A stretch of DNA of 64,000 bases, taken from contig NZ_FSRL01000002.1 in the NCBI RefSeq assembly GCF_900142295.1, forward strand, positions 386,202 through 450,201. Reading direction: 5' to 3'. Within the stretch, counting starts at the first letter, position 1. Every line of letters starts with the position of its first letter. The notes below the pieces were generated by a model. It saw nothing but the letters and a program-made list of their open reading frames with translations, was not told the DNA's origin and did not search any database. Positions 35,933 to 44,557 of the stretch are shown in pieces. The DNA comes from Vannielia litorea (GTDB taxonomy: Bacteria; Pseudomonadota; Alphaproteobacteria; Rhodobacterales; Rhodobacteraceae). The translations under genes were made by a program, and so were the position numbers.

Positions 35933-36984
35933 GGGGTGTCCTCCGGAAGTGTGAGTTCGTCCGCGCCCAGCGGCGCCAGCATGGCAGAGACCTCGGCGTC
36001 GGTGACATCGGACAGGGTCGCATGGCGCCACTTGGGCGTGCGGTCCTTGTCGATCACGGCGGCGCGGATGCCTTCGAGGAAGTTGCCCTGCTCCATGCAG
36101 CGGTGGGTGAAGCGGTATTCGAGGGCCAGCGCCTGCTCGATCGTGCTGCCGGGCCCGAGGCGGGAGAGGATCTCGATATGGCAGGCGGCGGCGAGCGGGT
36201 CGGCGCGGGTGAGGGCCTTGAGGGCCTGGGCGGCCAGATCTGAGGGGTCGGCGGCCAGCGAAGCGGCGATCTCGGTGCGGGGCCGGGCGAAATGGGCCGC
36301 CATCTGGCGCATCTCGATGTAGAAATCGGCCTGGGCGGCGAGGTCGGAGGCGCCGATGCCCGGCGGAATCTCGGCGCGGCCACTTTCCACCATGCGGGCC
36401 TTGAGCTCGGGCCAATGGTGCTCGGCCACGAAGTGATCGGCAAAGCCGAAGAGGCCGTGCATGCCGCGCAGCCGGTGGCCGGTGATTCCGAGCCAGGCAC
36501 CCGCGCCGGGGTGGAGCGCGGAGAGCCTTGCGAGGATGTGGCTGCCGCCCACGTCGGGCACCAGGCCGATGCCGCACTCGGGCATGGCGAGCTGGGCGCT
36601 GTCACCGATGATGCGGACGGAGGCATGGCAGCCCAGCCCCACGCCGCCGCCCATGGTGAAGCCCTGCATGAAGGCCACGACCGGCTTGGGGAAGCGGGCG
36701 ATGCGGGCGTTCATCGCGTATTCATCGCGCCAGAAGGTGCGGCCGTAGTCGAAGTTGCCTGCGGTGCCGGTCTGATACATCTCGACGATGTCGCCGCCGG
36801 CGCAGAAGGCCTTGTCGCCCTCGGCGTCGATCAGGACGAGGTCGGTGGCGGGGTCGGTGGCCCAGCCGATCAGCGCGGCGTCGATGGCGCGGCACATCTC
36901 GTAGGTGAGCGCGTTCAGCGCCTTGGGGCGGGTCAGGGTGATGCGGCCGGCGCGGCCTTCGGTGCGGATGTGGATATCGCTCAT
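35929..36984 (-). CDS. 3-hydroxyisobutyryl-CoA hydrolase (enoyl-CoA hydratase/isomerase family)
   Basis: 351-residue crotonase-fold enzyme. The oxyanion-hole segments KAFCAGGDIVEMYQ and FTMGGGVGLGCHASVR and the catalytic region MPECGIGLVPDVGGSHIL fit the HIBYL-CoA hydrolase (ECH_2) group, as does the length, about 90 residues longer than ordinary hydratases. Placement between an acyl-CoA dehydrogenase and mmsB gives consecutive valine-pathway steps. Both gene borders are ATGA overlaps. Confidence 0.9.
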   Translation of the reverse strand: MSDIHIRTEGRAGRITLTRPKALNALTYEMCRAIDAALIGWATDPATDLVLIDAEGDKAFCAGGDIVEMYQTGTAGNFDYGRTFWRDEYAMNARIARFPKPVVAFMQGFTMGGGVGLGCHASVRIIGDSAQLAMPECGIGLVPDVGGSHILARLSALHPGAGAWLGITGHRLRGMHGLFGFADHFVAEHHWPELKARMVESGRAEIPPGIGASDLAAQADFYIEMRQMAAHFARPRTEIAASLAADPSDLAAQALKALTRADPLAAACHIEILSRLGPGSTIEQALALEYRFTHRCMEQGNFLEGIRAAVIDKDRTPKWRHATLSDVTDAEVSAMLAPLGADELTLPEDTP

Positions 36985-38120
36985 GAGGCCAGCATGGCAC
37001 GGGCGACGATCATGCGCATGATCTCGTTTGTGCCTTCGAGGATCTGGTGGACGCGGAGGTCGCGGACCAGCTTTTCGATGCCATAGTCGGCGAGGTAGCC
37101 GTAGCCGCCGTGGAGCTGGAGGCATTGGTCGACGATGCGCGAGCCCGCCTCGGTGCAGAACTTCTTGGCCATGGCGCAGGCTTGCGTGGCGTCGGGGGCC
37201 TGGGTGTCGAGCTTCCAGGCGGCCTGGCGCAGGAAGACGCGGGCGGCCTGAAGCTCGATCTCCATGTCGGCGAGGCGGAACTGAAGGGCCTGGAACTGGT
37301 CGATCGAGCGCCCGAAGGCCTTGCGGTCGTGCATGTAGGCGAGGGTGGATGTGAGAGCCGTCTGGGCGGCGCCGAGGGAGCAGGCGGAGATGTTCAGCCG
37401 CCCGCCGTCGAGACCCATCATGGCGTATTTGAAGCCCTTGCCCTCCTCGCCCAGCAGGTTCTCGGGGGGGACGGGGCAGTTATCCATCTGGACCTGGCGG
37501 GTGGGCTGGGAGCGCCAGCCCATCTTGTCTTCGAGCCCGCCGAAGGAGAGGCCGGGTGTGTCGGCCTCGAGGACGAGGGCGGAGATGCCCTTGGGGGAGT
37601 CGTCGCCGGTGCGGGCCATGACGATATAGGCATCGGAGTAGCCGCCGCCGGAGATGAAGGCCTTGGTGCCGGTGAGCTGGTAGCCCGCGTTGGTTTTGGT
37701 GGCTTTCGTCTTCAGGGCCGCCGCGTCGGAGCCGGAGCCGGGCTCGGTGAGGGCGTAGGAGAAGACCGTCTCCATGGTGAGCGCCTTGGGGAGGTACTTG
37801 TCGCGGGTCTCCTCGGAGCCGAAGGCCGAGAGCATCTTGGCGCACATGTTGTGGATCGACAGGAAGGCCGCGACCGAGGGGCAGGCCATGGAAAGGGCCT
37901 CGAAGACCAGGGTGGCGTCGAGCCGGGTCAGGCCGGAGCCGCCGTGCTCTTCCGGCACGTAGAGGCCGGCGAGGCCGAGGGCCGCGAGTTCGGGCCAGAG
38001 GCTCTTGGGAATGGTGCCGTCCTTCTCCCATTGGGCGGCGTGGGGGGCGATGTTGTCTTGCCCGAAGCCCTGGGCCATGTCGAAGATGGCCTGCTGCTCC
38101 TCGGAGAGCGCGAAATCCAT
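36981..38120 (-). CDS. Acyl-CoA dehydrogenase, probably isobutyryl-CoA dehydrogenase
   Basis: 379-residue flavoenzyme of normal family length. MDFALSEEQQAIFDMAQGF starts the protein; TEPGSGSDAAALKTKA and AFISGGGYSDAYIV are flavin/substrate motifs, and QILEGTNEIMRMIVARAM contains the catalytic Glu. Operon context (hydrolase, mmsB) indicates isobutyryl-CoA in valine breakdown; electrons go to ETF. It is first in the operon, with GGAGG before the ATG and a perfect palindromic operator about 22 bp upstream. A 27-codon remnant of a related gene lies at 40097-40180. Confidence 0.9.
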   Translation of the reverse strand: MDFALSEEQQAIFDMAQGFGQDNIAPHAAQWEKDGTIPKSLWPELAALGLAGLYVPEEHGGSGLTRLDATLVFEALSMACPSVAAFLSIHNMCAKMLSAFGSEETRDKYLPKALTMETVFSYALTEPGSGSDAAALKTKATKTNAGYQLTGTKAFISGGGYSDAYIVMARTGDDSPKGISALVLEADTPGLSFGGLEDKMGWRSQPTRQVQMDNCPVPPENLLGEEGKGFKYAMMGLDGGRLNISACSLGAAQTALTSTLAYMHDRKAFGRSIDQFQALQFRLADMEIELQAARVFLRQAAWKLDTQAPDATQACAMAKKFCTEAGSRIVDQCLQLHGGYGYLADYGIEKLVRDLRVHQILEGTNEIMRMIVARAMLAS

Positions 38121-38141
38121 GATGTCCTCCCGTATGCGTTT

Positions 38142-38159
38142 ATTGAACGCGGGTTCAAT
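38142..38159. promoter_or_regulatory. Palindromic operator upstream of the valine operon
   Basis: ATTGAAC-GCGG-GTTCAAT is a perfect 7-bp inverted repeat with a 4-bp centre, 22 bp upstream of the acyl-CoA dehydrogenase ATG. A near-identical element stands at the same distance before the decayed paralogue at 40204-40221, which argues for function. The size and symmetry suit a TetR-type or similar dimeric repressor; no regulator gene is adjacent. Confidence 0.6.
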
Positions 38160-38193
38160 TTGGCCGCTGGCGTCCTGTTTGGCAAGTGTCGGA

Positions 38194-38233
38194 GTGGGGG
38201 CGCTGCCCCCACACCCCCGAGGTATTTGGGCCA
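38194..38233. repeat. Hairpin-plus-tail intergenic element, probably dispersed
   Basis: GTGGGGGC-GCT-GCCCCCAC forms a perfect 8-bp stem with a 3-nt loop and is followed by ACCCCCGAGGTATTTGGGCC and an A/G-rich tail. From memory, very similar GGCGCTGCCCCC...TATTT...AAGAAGA sequences are scattered between genes in many Rhodobacterales genomes. Only this one clear copy is visible in the window; weaker fragments may occur near 39575 and 40240. Confidence 0.4.
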
Positions 38234-38309
38234 AGAAGAGGGGGCGTGGCGGGAGGATTTTAGACGAATTGGAAGGGTTGGGGGCGGAGCCGGGCCGGAC
38301 CCTTCGGGC

Positions 38310-39536
38310 TCAGAGGGTTTGCAGCAGGGCGCGGGCGGTGGACTCGCCGCTGAGGCGGGCGCCGCCGGCGGTTTGCATGAGGCTGCCGGCGAGGGCCTCG
38401 CCGGCGAAGAAGATGCGGTTGGCGACCGGGGTGGCGAGGGCGGCGCGGGCGGCGGCGCGACCGGGCCGGGCGGAGGCATAGGCGCCACGGGTGCGGCGCT
38501 CGCCGGCCCAGTTGGTCATCTGGCTGCGGCCGATGCGGGGGCGCAGCGAGGCGCCGAAGATGTCGACCAGGCGGTCGGTGATGAAATCGACGGCGGCGGC
38601 CTCTCCGGCGGCCTCCATCTCCCAGGCGAAATCGCCGCCGACGAAGCCGACCATCAGGGGCAGGGAGAAGGGGAAGCAGAGGAAGTAGAGGTCGTGTTGC
38701 GCCCGGCGTTCGATGAGGAGGTCGTCGAAGGGAGAGAGGCCGGGGAGGCCGCCCTCGATCTCGACGGGGATCTTGGTGAGCAGGCCCATCGGCAGGTCGA
38801 ATATGGCCTCGAGGTGGGACTCGGGCAGGGCCGGGGTGAAGCGGATGTCTTCGAAGGCTAGAACGCCGGTGGAGACGGTGACGATGCAGGCCCGGGCGCG
38901 GAGCGTGCCGCGCGGGGTTTCGACGGCGACGCCCTGGCCGGACCAGTCGATGGCGGTGACGGGGGTGGAGAGCTCGACGGGCACATCGGCACCCCAGGCG
39001 TGGATCAGGGCGCCGAAGCCCTCCTTGGTGAAGTAATCGGGGTAGAGGTCGGCGGCGGCGTTGAAATCGGCTGCGGAGATCTCGTCGGCGTCCTTTCCGA
39101 AGTCCATCGGCCCGGCGTAGGTGGCGCTGGCGCGCATGGCACCGGTGTCGGCGAGCAGGGAGGACAACCTGTCATCCGGGGTGCCGGCGGCGAGCGCCTC
39201 GGCCACATGGTCGTCGGCGGAGGTGACGGCGGCCAGCTCCTCGGGGCTGGCCTTTCGGGCGCCGAAGTAGAGATGGTCGAGGCCCATGTCGTGGTGGTGG
39301 GTGGTCCAGCCGAGGCGGGCGGCATCGGCCATGAAGGGATTGCGGTCGCCGGCGTGGAGCCAGGCGCAGCCGATGTCGAAGGGCAGGCCGAAATCGCTGG
39401 AGCGGGTCCAGGCGCGGCCGCCGATGCGGTTCATCGCCTCCAGCACGGTGACGGACCTGCCGGCGGCCGTGAGGGTCTTGGCGGCGGCGAGACCGGCGGC
39501 ACCTGCGCCGATGATGATGACGTCGGGATTGGGCAT
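38310..39536 (-). CDS. FAD-dependent amine oxidase (flavin monoamine oxidase family)
   Basis: 408-residue flavoprotein. The N-terminal VIIIGAGAAGLAAAKTL binds FAD; EAMNRIGGRAWT is the GG-doublet motif of amine oxidases; RIFFAGEALAGSLMQTAGGARLSG is the C-terminal FAD segment. No signal peptide. The substrate (polyamine, monoamine or similar) is unknown. The start at MPNPD puts the GxGxxG motif near the N-terminus. It lies downstream of the small exported-protein gene on the same strand. Confidence 0.87.
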   Translation of the reverse strand: MPNPDVIIIGAGAAGLAAAKTLTAAGRSVTVLEAMNRIGGRAWTRSSDFGLPFDIGCAWLHAGDRNPFMADAARLGWTTHHHDMGLDHLYFGARKASPEELAAVTSADDHVAEALAAGTPDDRLSSLLADTGAMRASATYAGPMDFGKDADEISAADFNAAADLYPDYFTKEGFGALIHAWGADVPVELSTPVTAIDWSGQGVAVETPRGTLRARACIVTVSTGVLAFEDIRFTPALPESHLEAIFDLPMGLLTKIPVEIEGGLPGLSPFDDLLIERRAQHDLYFLCFPFSLPLMVGFVGGDFAWEMEAAGEAAAVDFITDRLVDIFGASLRPRIGRSQMTNWAGERRTRGAYASARPGRAAARAALATPVANRIFFAGEALAGSLMQTAGGARLSGESTARALLQTL

Positions 39537-39702
39537 TGGTCGGGCCTCCGATCCGCGGATGGGGCGGAGCGGGGACAGGGCCCCCACTCCCCGGAGAAAG
39601 GTGTAGCAGAAAACGGGGCCGGGGCGGCGCGGATTTTGACCGATGCGGAGGGAGCTTGGGCGGGTGGCGCGCCCCGGGGAGGCGGGCGCGCCTGCTGGCC
39701 GG

Positions 39703-40017
39703 TCAGGGGCGCCTGGGCGCGGAGGCGGCGAGGGCGCTATCGACGGAATCGGCCGAAACCTTGTGGCCGGCCTCGGTGAGGCAGGAGGCGATGGCGCCGG
39801 CTTCGGGGCGGGGCGGGCGCTGGCCTTCGGCGGGGCGCTCGCCCTGGCCGGAGGGGCCCGGGCCCATGCAGCCCTCGAGCGCGGAAGTGGAGACGCCGAT
39901 CTGGGAGGCGAGGGCCGCCAGATCAGGGCCGGGCCGGCGCTGCTGCTGCTGGGCGCTGGCCGAGAAGGCGATGGCCGAAAGGCTGAGAATGGCGAGGGCC
40001 AGGGTGAAACGCTTCAT
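39703..40017 (-). CDS. Small exported protein, 104 aa
   Basis: MKRFTLALAILSLSAIAFSASAQ is a clear signal peptide. The mature part begins with a Gln/Arg/Pro-rich stretch, then LAALASQIGVSTSALEGCMG and IASCLTEAGHKVSADSVDSAL; the two Cys-containing helical segments resemble small conserved roseobacter exported proteins. AAGGA precedes the ATG at 40017. The function is unknown. It lies 79 bp downstream of the acyl-CoA dehydrogenase leader remnant and could be transcribed from that remnant's promoter. Confidence 0.65.
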   Translation of the reverse strand: MKRFTLALAILSLSAIAFSASAQQQQRRPGPDLAALASQIGVSTSALEGCMGPGPSGQGERPAEGQRPPRPEAGAIASCLTEAGHKVSADSVDSALAASAPRRP

Positions 40018-40096
40018 CTTTGTATCCTTGTCTGGTGCCGCGATCATGCGATGCCAGGGTGATACGGGGAGGATGCGGGGTTCCGTCGGGGGGCTC

Positions 40097-40180
40097 TTAG
40101 TGAAGGGCGATGACGTTCTGGCCGAAGCTGTGGGTCATGTCGAAGATGGCGGTTTGTTCTTCGGTGAGTTCGAAGTTCAT
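40097..40180 (-). pseudogene. Decayed acyl-CoA dehydrogenase leader (27 codons)
   Basis: An ATG at 40180 with a GGGGAGGAG Shine-Dalgarno encodes MNFELTEEQTAIFDM, then THSFGQNVIALH and a TAA. 17 of 27 residues are identical to the start of the intact acyl-CoA dehydrogenase at 36981-38120, and the operator sequence upstream is also nearly the same. After the stop no dehydrogenase sequence follows, so the remainder of the gene is gone. The many silent differences mean this is an old paralogue rather than a recent duplication. The promoter and leader may still be used. Confidence 0.7.
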
Positions 40181-40395
40181 GTGTGCTCCTCCCCGGGGAC
40201 GTTATTGAACGCTGGGTCAATTTGGGGGAAGGGGGAGGGTTGGCAAGGGGGTGGGGGCGCCCTCTCGGAGAAGCGGGAACGAAAAGCAATCCCAATCGAG
40301 CTTAGTTCCAAGGCCGTCCTTGATTGGTTGATCAACTGCTTGACTTGGGTGAGGGCCAAAATGCACTCTGCCTCAAATCATATGATGAGAAATAC
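40181..40395. other. Left junction between GC-rich chromosome and AT-rich islet
   Basis: The left 80 bp hold the operator and promoter of the dehydrogenase remnant and are G-rich; from about 40265 the composition shifts to AT-rich, ending at the AIPR start codon. A 10-bp palindrome GTTGATCAAC lies at 40327-40336. I see no tRNA end, inverted terminal repeat or obvious direct repeat matching the right junction at 42043-42135. Confidence 0.5.
40204..40221. promoter_or_regulatory. Second copy of the ATTGAAC-N4-GTTCAAT operator
   Basis: ATTGAAC-GCTG-GGTCAAT matches the operator at 38142-38159 with one mismatch in the right arm. It is placed 23 bp before the leader remnant's ATG, the same relative position as in the intact gene. 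Confidence 0.5.
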
Positions 40396-42042
40396 ATGAG
40401 AAACTTTAACGAAGAAGAGTTTAATAGACTGAACGAAAGAATTGATCAACTTCTTTCGTCTCGTGAGATTCAAAGCCGAAGTCAAGCGCTTATTCACATC
40501 TTTTTGTCACATCGGTTCTATTGTGAGAAGGTAGTAATAGACGAGGCGTGGACTGATGGTGGAAACGATTGCGGCATCGACGCCATTCATATTGATAGGC
40601 GAGGTGATGAGGCGGTCATCCATCTGATGCAGTCGAAGGTTTTTGAAAGTGTGCGAAAGGCTTCCAATCCATTCCCCTATAGTGGTGCTGAGAAGACAGT
40701 AAGGTTTTTCGAGATTTTGAAGGATAGACGGTGTGATCTATCCAAGATAGTTAATCCGAGGCTGGAACAAAAAATCTTAGAGATAAGAGATATTGTTAAG
40801 CGCGAGTTCCCGACCTTCAAGCTTTGGCTTTTGGGGAATGGGATGCCCTGCAACTCCGCTCAGATTGCACCGTGCCTAAAGGCTTTGGAGCGGGAAGATG
40901 TTCAAGTTGAAGAGTTCCACCTCGATGAAATAGTTGAGTTTTGCCTGAACACCCACAGCGCGAGATTGAATCATGTTTTCTACGCCAGGGATGTTGGTGT
41001 TCTTGAATCCGGAACTTCAGAACTTAGAAGTGTGGTGGGTTACATTTCCGGATTTGAGCTATACAAGCTTCTACGCGACATGCGGGATGAAAGTAAGATT
41101 GATTACACACTTTTTAGCATGAATGTTCGTGGCTTCCTTGGGTTGGATAATCCCGTTAATAAGGAGATCTTTAGAACGGCGGCTTCTAGCGAAAACATCA
41201 ACTTTGCCTCGATGAACAACGGTATAACGATAGTTGGCTCCCAGTGCAGAGTTAACCGAACTGCATCTGATATGCCAAAAATTGGCGTCAAGAGAATGAG
41301 TATTGTAAATGGTGCGCAGACCTGTTCTGCCATCTTCGACGCGATCAAAGACTTCTATCCTGATATGAAGAAGTTTGAAAAATTGTCAGTCTTGTTCAGG
41401 GTTTTTGAGACGGAAGATCCGGACCTTATATCGAAGATTGCTGTTTCAACAAACAATCAGAGCCGAATTAATCCTCGTGACCTCAGGGCAAACGATGATA
41501 TTCAAAGAAGACTGGAGATGGAGCTTCGCGAGCTTGGTATCACGTATAAGAGGAAGCGAGGGTTTCAGCCTGATGGCGATTTGGATGGGCGAGTGCTGGA
41601 TGCCTTGAAAGCTGGGCAGATACTACTGAGTTACGTCCATCATGATCCTGTTAAGGCAAAGAGGGACTCAGACGTCATCTTTACAGAGCTATATCCAAAA
41701 GTCTTTGGGAGCGTCGATGCTAGCCAGCTTTTGGAAGCGGTCTCTTGGTTTGAGATCATCGAGGAGAGAAAAAGAATTGTACAAGATGATATTCGAATTC
41801 GTGGGCAGTCGAGAACGCAGAACACTTTTCTTACATATGGTGTGTTCCATGTTCTGATGCTCTGTAATCTACTAGGTCCAAATGTGGCCGAGCAAGAAAA
41901 GCCAAAGATAGTTGATCAAGCCATCAAGATAATTTCTGATCACATAGAGCTGGCAGGTAATCCTGCTCACTACGCATTTTTCAGGGACGCAAAGCAAGCC
42001 GAAGCAATTAGAACCGCGGCGATCGAACCAAAATTGCTTTGA
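40396..42042 (+). CDS. AIPR-family protein with PD-(D/E)XK-like N-terminus
   Basis: 548-residue protein of the AIPR family (abortive phage-infection type). N-terminal residues about 50-81 look like a restriction-endonuclease core: E50, GGNDCGIDAI with D62, then HLMQSK with Q79 and K81. The AIPR core shows NNGITIV (274-280), IVNGAQTC (303-310) and NNQSRINPRDLRAND (353-367). No signal or membrane segment. Codon use (many AGA, ATA, TTG) and AT content differ sharply from all neighbours, indicating transfer. The ATG at 40396 is chosen; the frame extends upstream to a TTG at 40324. No partner methylase, toxin or reverse transcriptase gene is adjacent. A defence role is inferred from the family. 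Confidence 0.82.
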   Translation: MRNFNEEEFNRLNERIDQLLSSREIQSRSQALIHIFLSHRFYCEKVVIDEAWTDGGNDCGIDAIHIDRRGDEAVIHLMQSKVFESVRKASNPFPYSGAEKTVRFFEILKDRRCDLSKIVNPRLEQKILEIRDIVKREFPTFKLWLLGNGMPCNSAQIAPCLKALEREDVQVEEFHLDEIVEFCLNTHSARLNHVFYARDVGVLESGTSELRSVVGYISGFELYKLLRDMRDESKIDYTLFSMNVRGFLGLDNPVNKEIFRTAASSENINFASMNNGITIVGSQCRVNRTASDMPKIGVKRMSIVNGAQTCSAIFDAIKDFYPDMKKFEKLSVLFRVFETEDPDLISKIAVSTNNQSRINPRDLRANDDIQRRLEMELRELGITYKRKRGFQPDGDLDGRVLDALKAGQILLSYVHHDPVKAKRDSDVIFTELYPKVFGSVDASQLLEAVSWFEIIEERKRIVQDDIRIRGQSRTQNTFLTYGVFHVLMLCNLLGPNVAEQEKPKIVDQAIKIISDHIELAGNPAHYAFFRDAKQAEAIRTAAIEPKLL

Positions 42043-42135
42043 TTCTCTAACATGCTTTTGTCGAGGTGCCCGTCACTGTCGTCTGGTCGGGAGTGCGCAT
42101 ACGCCGCTCTAGTTGAGATTGATTACCTTCTCCTC

Positions 42136-43269
42136 TCAAACCCCCTCCGCAAACTCGTCCACCAGGCTCTCCACCACCCCCCGCATTGCGGCACCGTGGG
42201 AGGCGCCGGCCTTCATATGGCCCGCATAGACCGCCCGTTGGCGGTCGGCGGCGTTGCCCTTCGCCACGATCTCGGGCAGGCGGGCGATTTCGGCCTCCGA
42301 GCCGAGGGCCTGGGCGTCTTCGGCGAGGATGTCGACCAGTTCGGAGGCGAGGGTGGCCATGGGGATGATCTCTCGGGCGCCGAAGTCGATGAGGCCTTCG
42401 GACACGCCGTAGCGCTGGGCGCGCCAGCGGTTTTCCATGATCAGGAAGCGGTCGTAGCGGCGCCAGCGGAGGTTGCGGGTGCGCAGGCGCCAGAGCATGC
42501 GCAGCAGGGCCTGGGTGGTGGCGGCCAGCGTCAGGGTGTCTTCGAGCCTCGGCGACACGTCGCAGATGCGGGTCTCCAGAGTGGGAAAGCGGTGGGAGGG
42601 GCGCAGGTCCCACCAGATCTTGGTGCTGTCCTCGATCACGCCGAGGTCGATGAGCACCTGCACGGTGCGCTCGTACTCGGTGAAGCTCTCGAAGGTGGGC
42701 GGCAGGCCGGTGCGCGGCAGGTTGTCGAAGACCGTGAGGCGGTAGGACGACAGGCCCGTGTCCTGCCCCTGCCAGAAGGGCGAGGAGGCGGAGAGGGCGA
42801 GCAGGTGGGGCAGGAAGTAGCTGAGTTGCGGCAGCAGGTCGGCGCGCAGGTCATCGTCCTCGATGCCGACGTGGACATGCATGCCGCAGATCAGCATCCG
42901 CCGGACCACGCCGCCGAGATCCTGGCTGAGCGCATTGTAGCGCTCGCGGTCGGTGTGGGGCTGGTCCTTCCAGTCGGCGAAGGGGTGGCAGGACACGGCG
43001 ATGGGGGCGAGGTTGAACGCGGCGGCGCAGCGGGCGACGGTGCCGCGCAGGCGCTTCAACTCCTCGCGGGCGGCGCCGATGTTCTCGCACACACGGGTGC
43101 CGATCTCGATCTGGCATTGCAGGAACTCGGGGCTGACCTGCTCGGAGAGCTCGGCGGTGCAGGCCTCCATCAGCGCCTCGGGGGCGCGGGCGAGGTCGAG
43201 CGTGTCGCGGTCGACCAGCAGGTATTCTTCCTCGATGCCCAGGGTGAAGCTGGGGGTGGTGACGGCCAT
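42136..43269 (-). CDS. Carboxylate-amine ligase, YbdK/glutamate-cysteine ligase type 2 family
   Basis: 377-residue ATP-grasp-like ligase. The start [20 protein letters not shown] has the GIEEE motif of the family; [23 protein letters not shown] and [17 protein letters not shown] segments are further hallmarks. YbdK shows weak gamma-glutamyl-cysteine ligase activity; the physiological substrate is open. It lies immediately right of the AIPR islet, 93 bp after it and convergent. Confidence 0.88.
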   Translation of the reverse strand: MAVTTPSFTLGIEEEYLLVDRDTLDLARAPEALMEACTAELSEQVSPEFLQCQIEIGTRVCENIGAAREELKRLRGTVARCAAAFNLAPIAVSCHPFADWKDQPHTDRERYNALSQDLGGVVRRMLICGMHVHVGIEDDDLRADLLPQLSYFLPHLLALSASSPFWQGQDTGLSSYRLTVFDNLPRTGLPPTFESFTEYERTVQVLIDLGVIEDSTKIWWDLRPSHRFPTLETRICDVSPRLEDTLTLAATTQALLRMLWRLRTRNLRWRRYDRFLIMENRWRAQRYGVSEGLIDFGAREIIPMATLASELVDILAEDAQALGSEAEIARLPEIVAKGNAADRQRAVYAGHMKAGASHGAAMRGVVESLVDEFAEGV

Positions 43270-43370
43270 GCGGTGCCCTCCCGTGTTTGGGCAAGACTGG
43301 CAGAGCCGGGCGGATCGGGGAAGAGAAAGACGTGTGCCGGGGGCACAGGAGTGCGGCCGGCGGGGCGCGG

Positions 43371-43946
43371 TCAGGCCGGGTGGCGCGGGAGGGCGTTGAG
43401 GCTCAGCAGGCCCTCGGGGTCGCAAAGCTCCCTGGCGCCGGGGTAGGCCTCGGGCGGGACCACGGTGAAGGGGATGCGGTAAAGCAGCTCGCCCTCGTGG
43501 ACGGCCTCCATCACCCAGGTGCCGGTCATCGCCTCGTAGGGAAAGTCGAAGCGGTAGAGGTGGGTGGAGAGCGCCTTGTCGGTGTAGCTGGCCTGCCAGC
43601 TCTGCTCGGTGGTGCCGGTGCCGTCGAAGGGCGGGTGGATCACATGGAAGATGGCCCCCGAGATGCTGACCCCGTCGGCGGCGCGGGCGCGGACGCCGAA
43701 GCCGAGGCCCAGCAGCGCGGGCACCACCTGGCCCAGCGGGGAGAGCTCGGGCGGCGTGTCGAACACGTCGACCCGGCCGCGCTCGGTGCCGGGTGCATCG
43801 AGGGAGCCCACGATCTCGACGGCGCAGTTGAGGCCATAGCTGACCTCGGCCATCAGCGCGTGGTTGATGTAGAGATCGGCGCTGGTTTCCTGCGCGGCGG
43901 CGGGCAGGGCGAGGGCGGTGGTGGCGAGGAGGGCGGCGCGGATCAT
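43371..43946 (-). CDS. Exported DUF3859-like protein, copy 2
   Basis: 191 residues with signal peptide [20 protein letters not shown]. The mature domain shows [46 protein letters not shown] and [15 protein letters not shown], the same skeleton as the upstream gene, so they are paralogues. The family resembles DUF3859, of unknown function. Its ATG overlaps the stop of the first copy by 4 bp. Confidence 0.75.
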   Translation of the reverse strand: MIRAALLATTALALPAAAQETSADLYINHALMAEVSYGLNCAVEIVGSLDAPGTERGRVDVFDTPPELSPLGQVVPALLGLGFGVRARAADGVSISGAIFHVIHPPFDGTGTTEQSWQASYTDKALSTHLYRFDFPYEAMTGTWVMEAVHEGELLYRIPFTVVPPEAYPGARELCDPEGLLSLNALPRHPA

Positions 43947-44545
43947 GCCGGGCCCCCGTTGCGGGGCGCTGGCGCGCGGCCGAGAACCGGCGGCGTGTCG
44001 CACGCCGGCAGAGGGCCGTCATACGCGGCCTCGGGCACCACCTGGAAGGGCACGGAATAGAGCAGCTTTCCCTCCGCCTCTGCCTCCAGCCGCCACAGGC
44101 CGGGGGCGGCCTCGTGGGGCATGTCGAAGGTGTAGATATGGGTCATCGGGCTGCCTGCCGCAATGGAGGACGCGAAGGTTTGAACGGAGGTGCCGGTGCC
44201 CGCGAAGGGCGGGTGCAGGCTTCGGATGGTGACGGAAAGCGCCGGTGCGCCCTCCTGCGCCCAGGCGCGGACGCCGAAGCTGATGCCCAGCGCGGCGGGC
44301 ACCACCCCGCCGGTGTCGAGGAACTGCGGCGCGCCGTCGAAGATGTCGACCCGACCGTTCTCGGTGCCCGGCGCGGCTTCGGAGCCGACGATGCGGAGCG
44401 GGCAGGCGAGGCCGTATTCGAGCGCGGCGATGCGGCTGTTGTCGAGGGTGACGCCCGCCTCGGCGGCGGCGGTGGCGGCGGACAGCAAGAGGGCGGCGAG
44501 GGCCAGCCCGGCCCGCACCGCCCCTGATCTGGCAAGGACCCGCAT
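43943..44545 (-). CDS. Exported DUF3859-like protein, copy 1
   Basis: 200 residues with a signal peptide to about residue 28. [44 protein letters not shown] and [15 protein letters not shown] align with the downstream copy. The first copy lies only 12 bp after pckA on the same strand, so pckA transcripts may read through. No catalytic residues are recognised; a periplasmic beta-sandwich is likely. Confidence 0.75.
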   Translation of the reverse strand: MRVLARSGAVRAGLALAALLLSAATAAAEAGVTLDNSRIAALEYGLACPLRIVGSEAAPGTENGRVDIFDGAPQFLDTGGVVPAALGISFGVRAWAQEGAPALSVTIRSLHPPFAGTGTSVQTFASSIAAGSPMTHIYTFDMPHEAAPGLWRLEAEAEGKLLYSVPFQVVPEAAYDGPLPACDTPPVLGRAPAPRNGGPA

Positions 44546-44557
44546 CAGCGGCCCCTG

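Noticed and set aside
40327..41920. TTGATCAA occurring at about 40328, 40442 and 41910
   Set aside because: An 8-bp palindrome repeated three times in 1.6 kb of AT-rich sequence with no fixed spacing can arise by chance; two copies lie inside the AIPR coding region.
40240..42135. Prophage or transposon origin of the AIPR islet
   Set aside because: No integrase, transposase, terminal inverted repeat, target duplication or tRNA end is visible at either junction.
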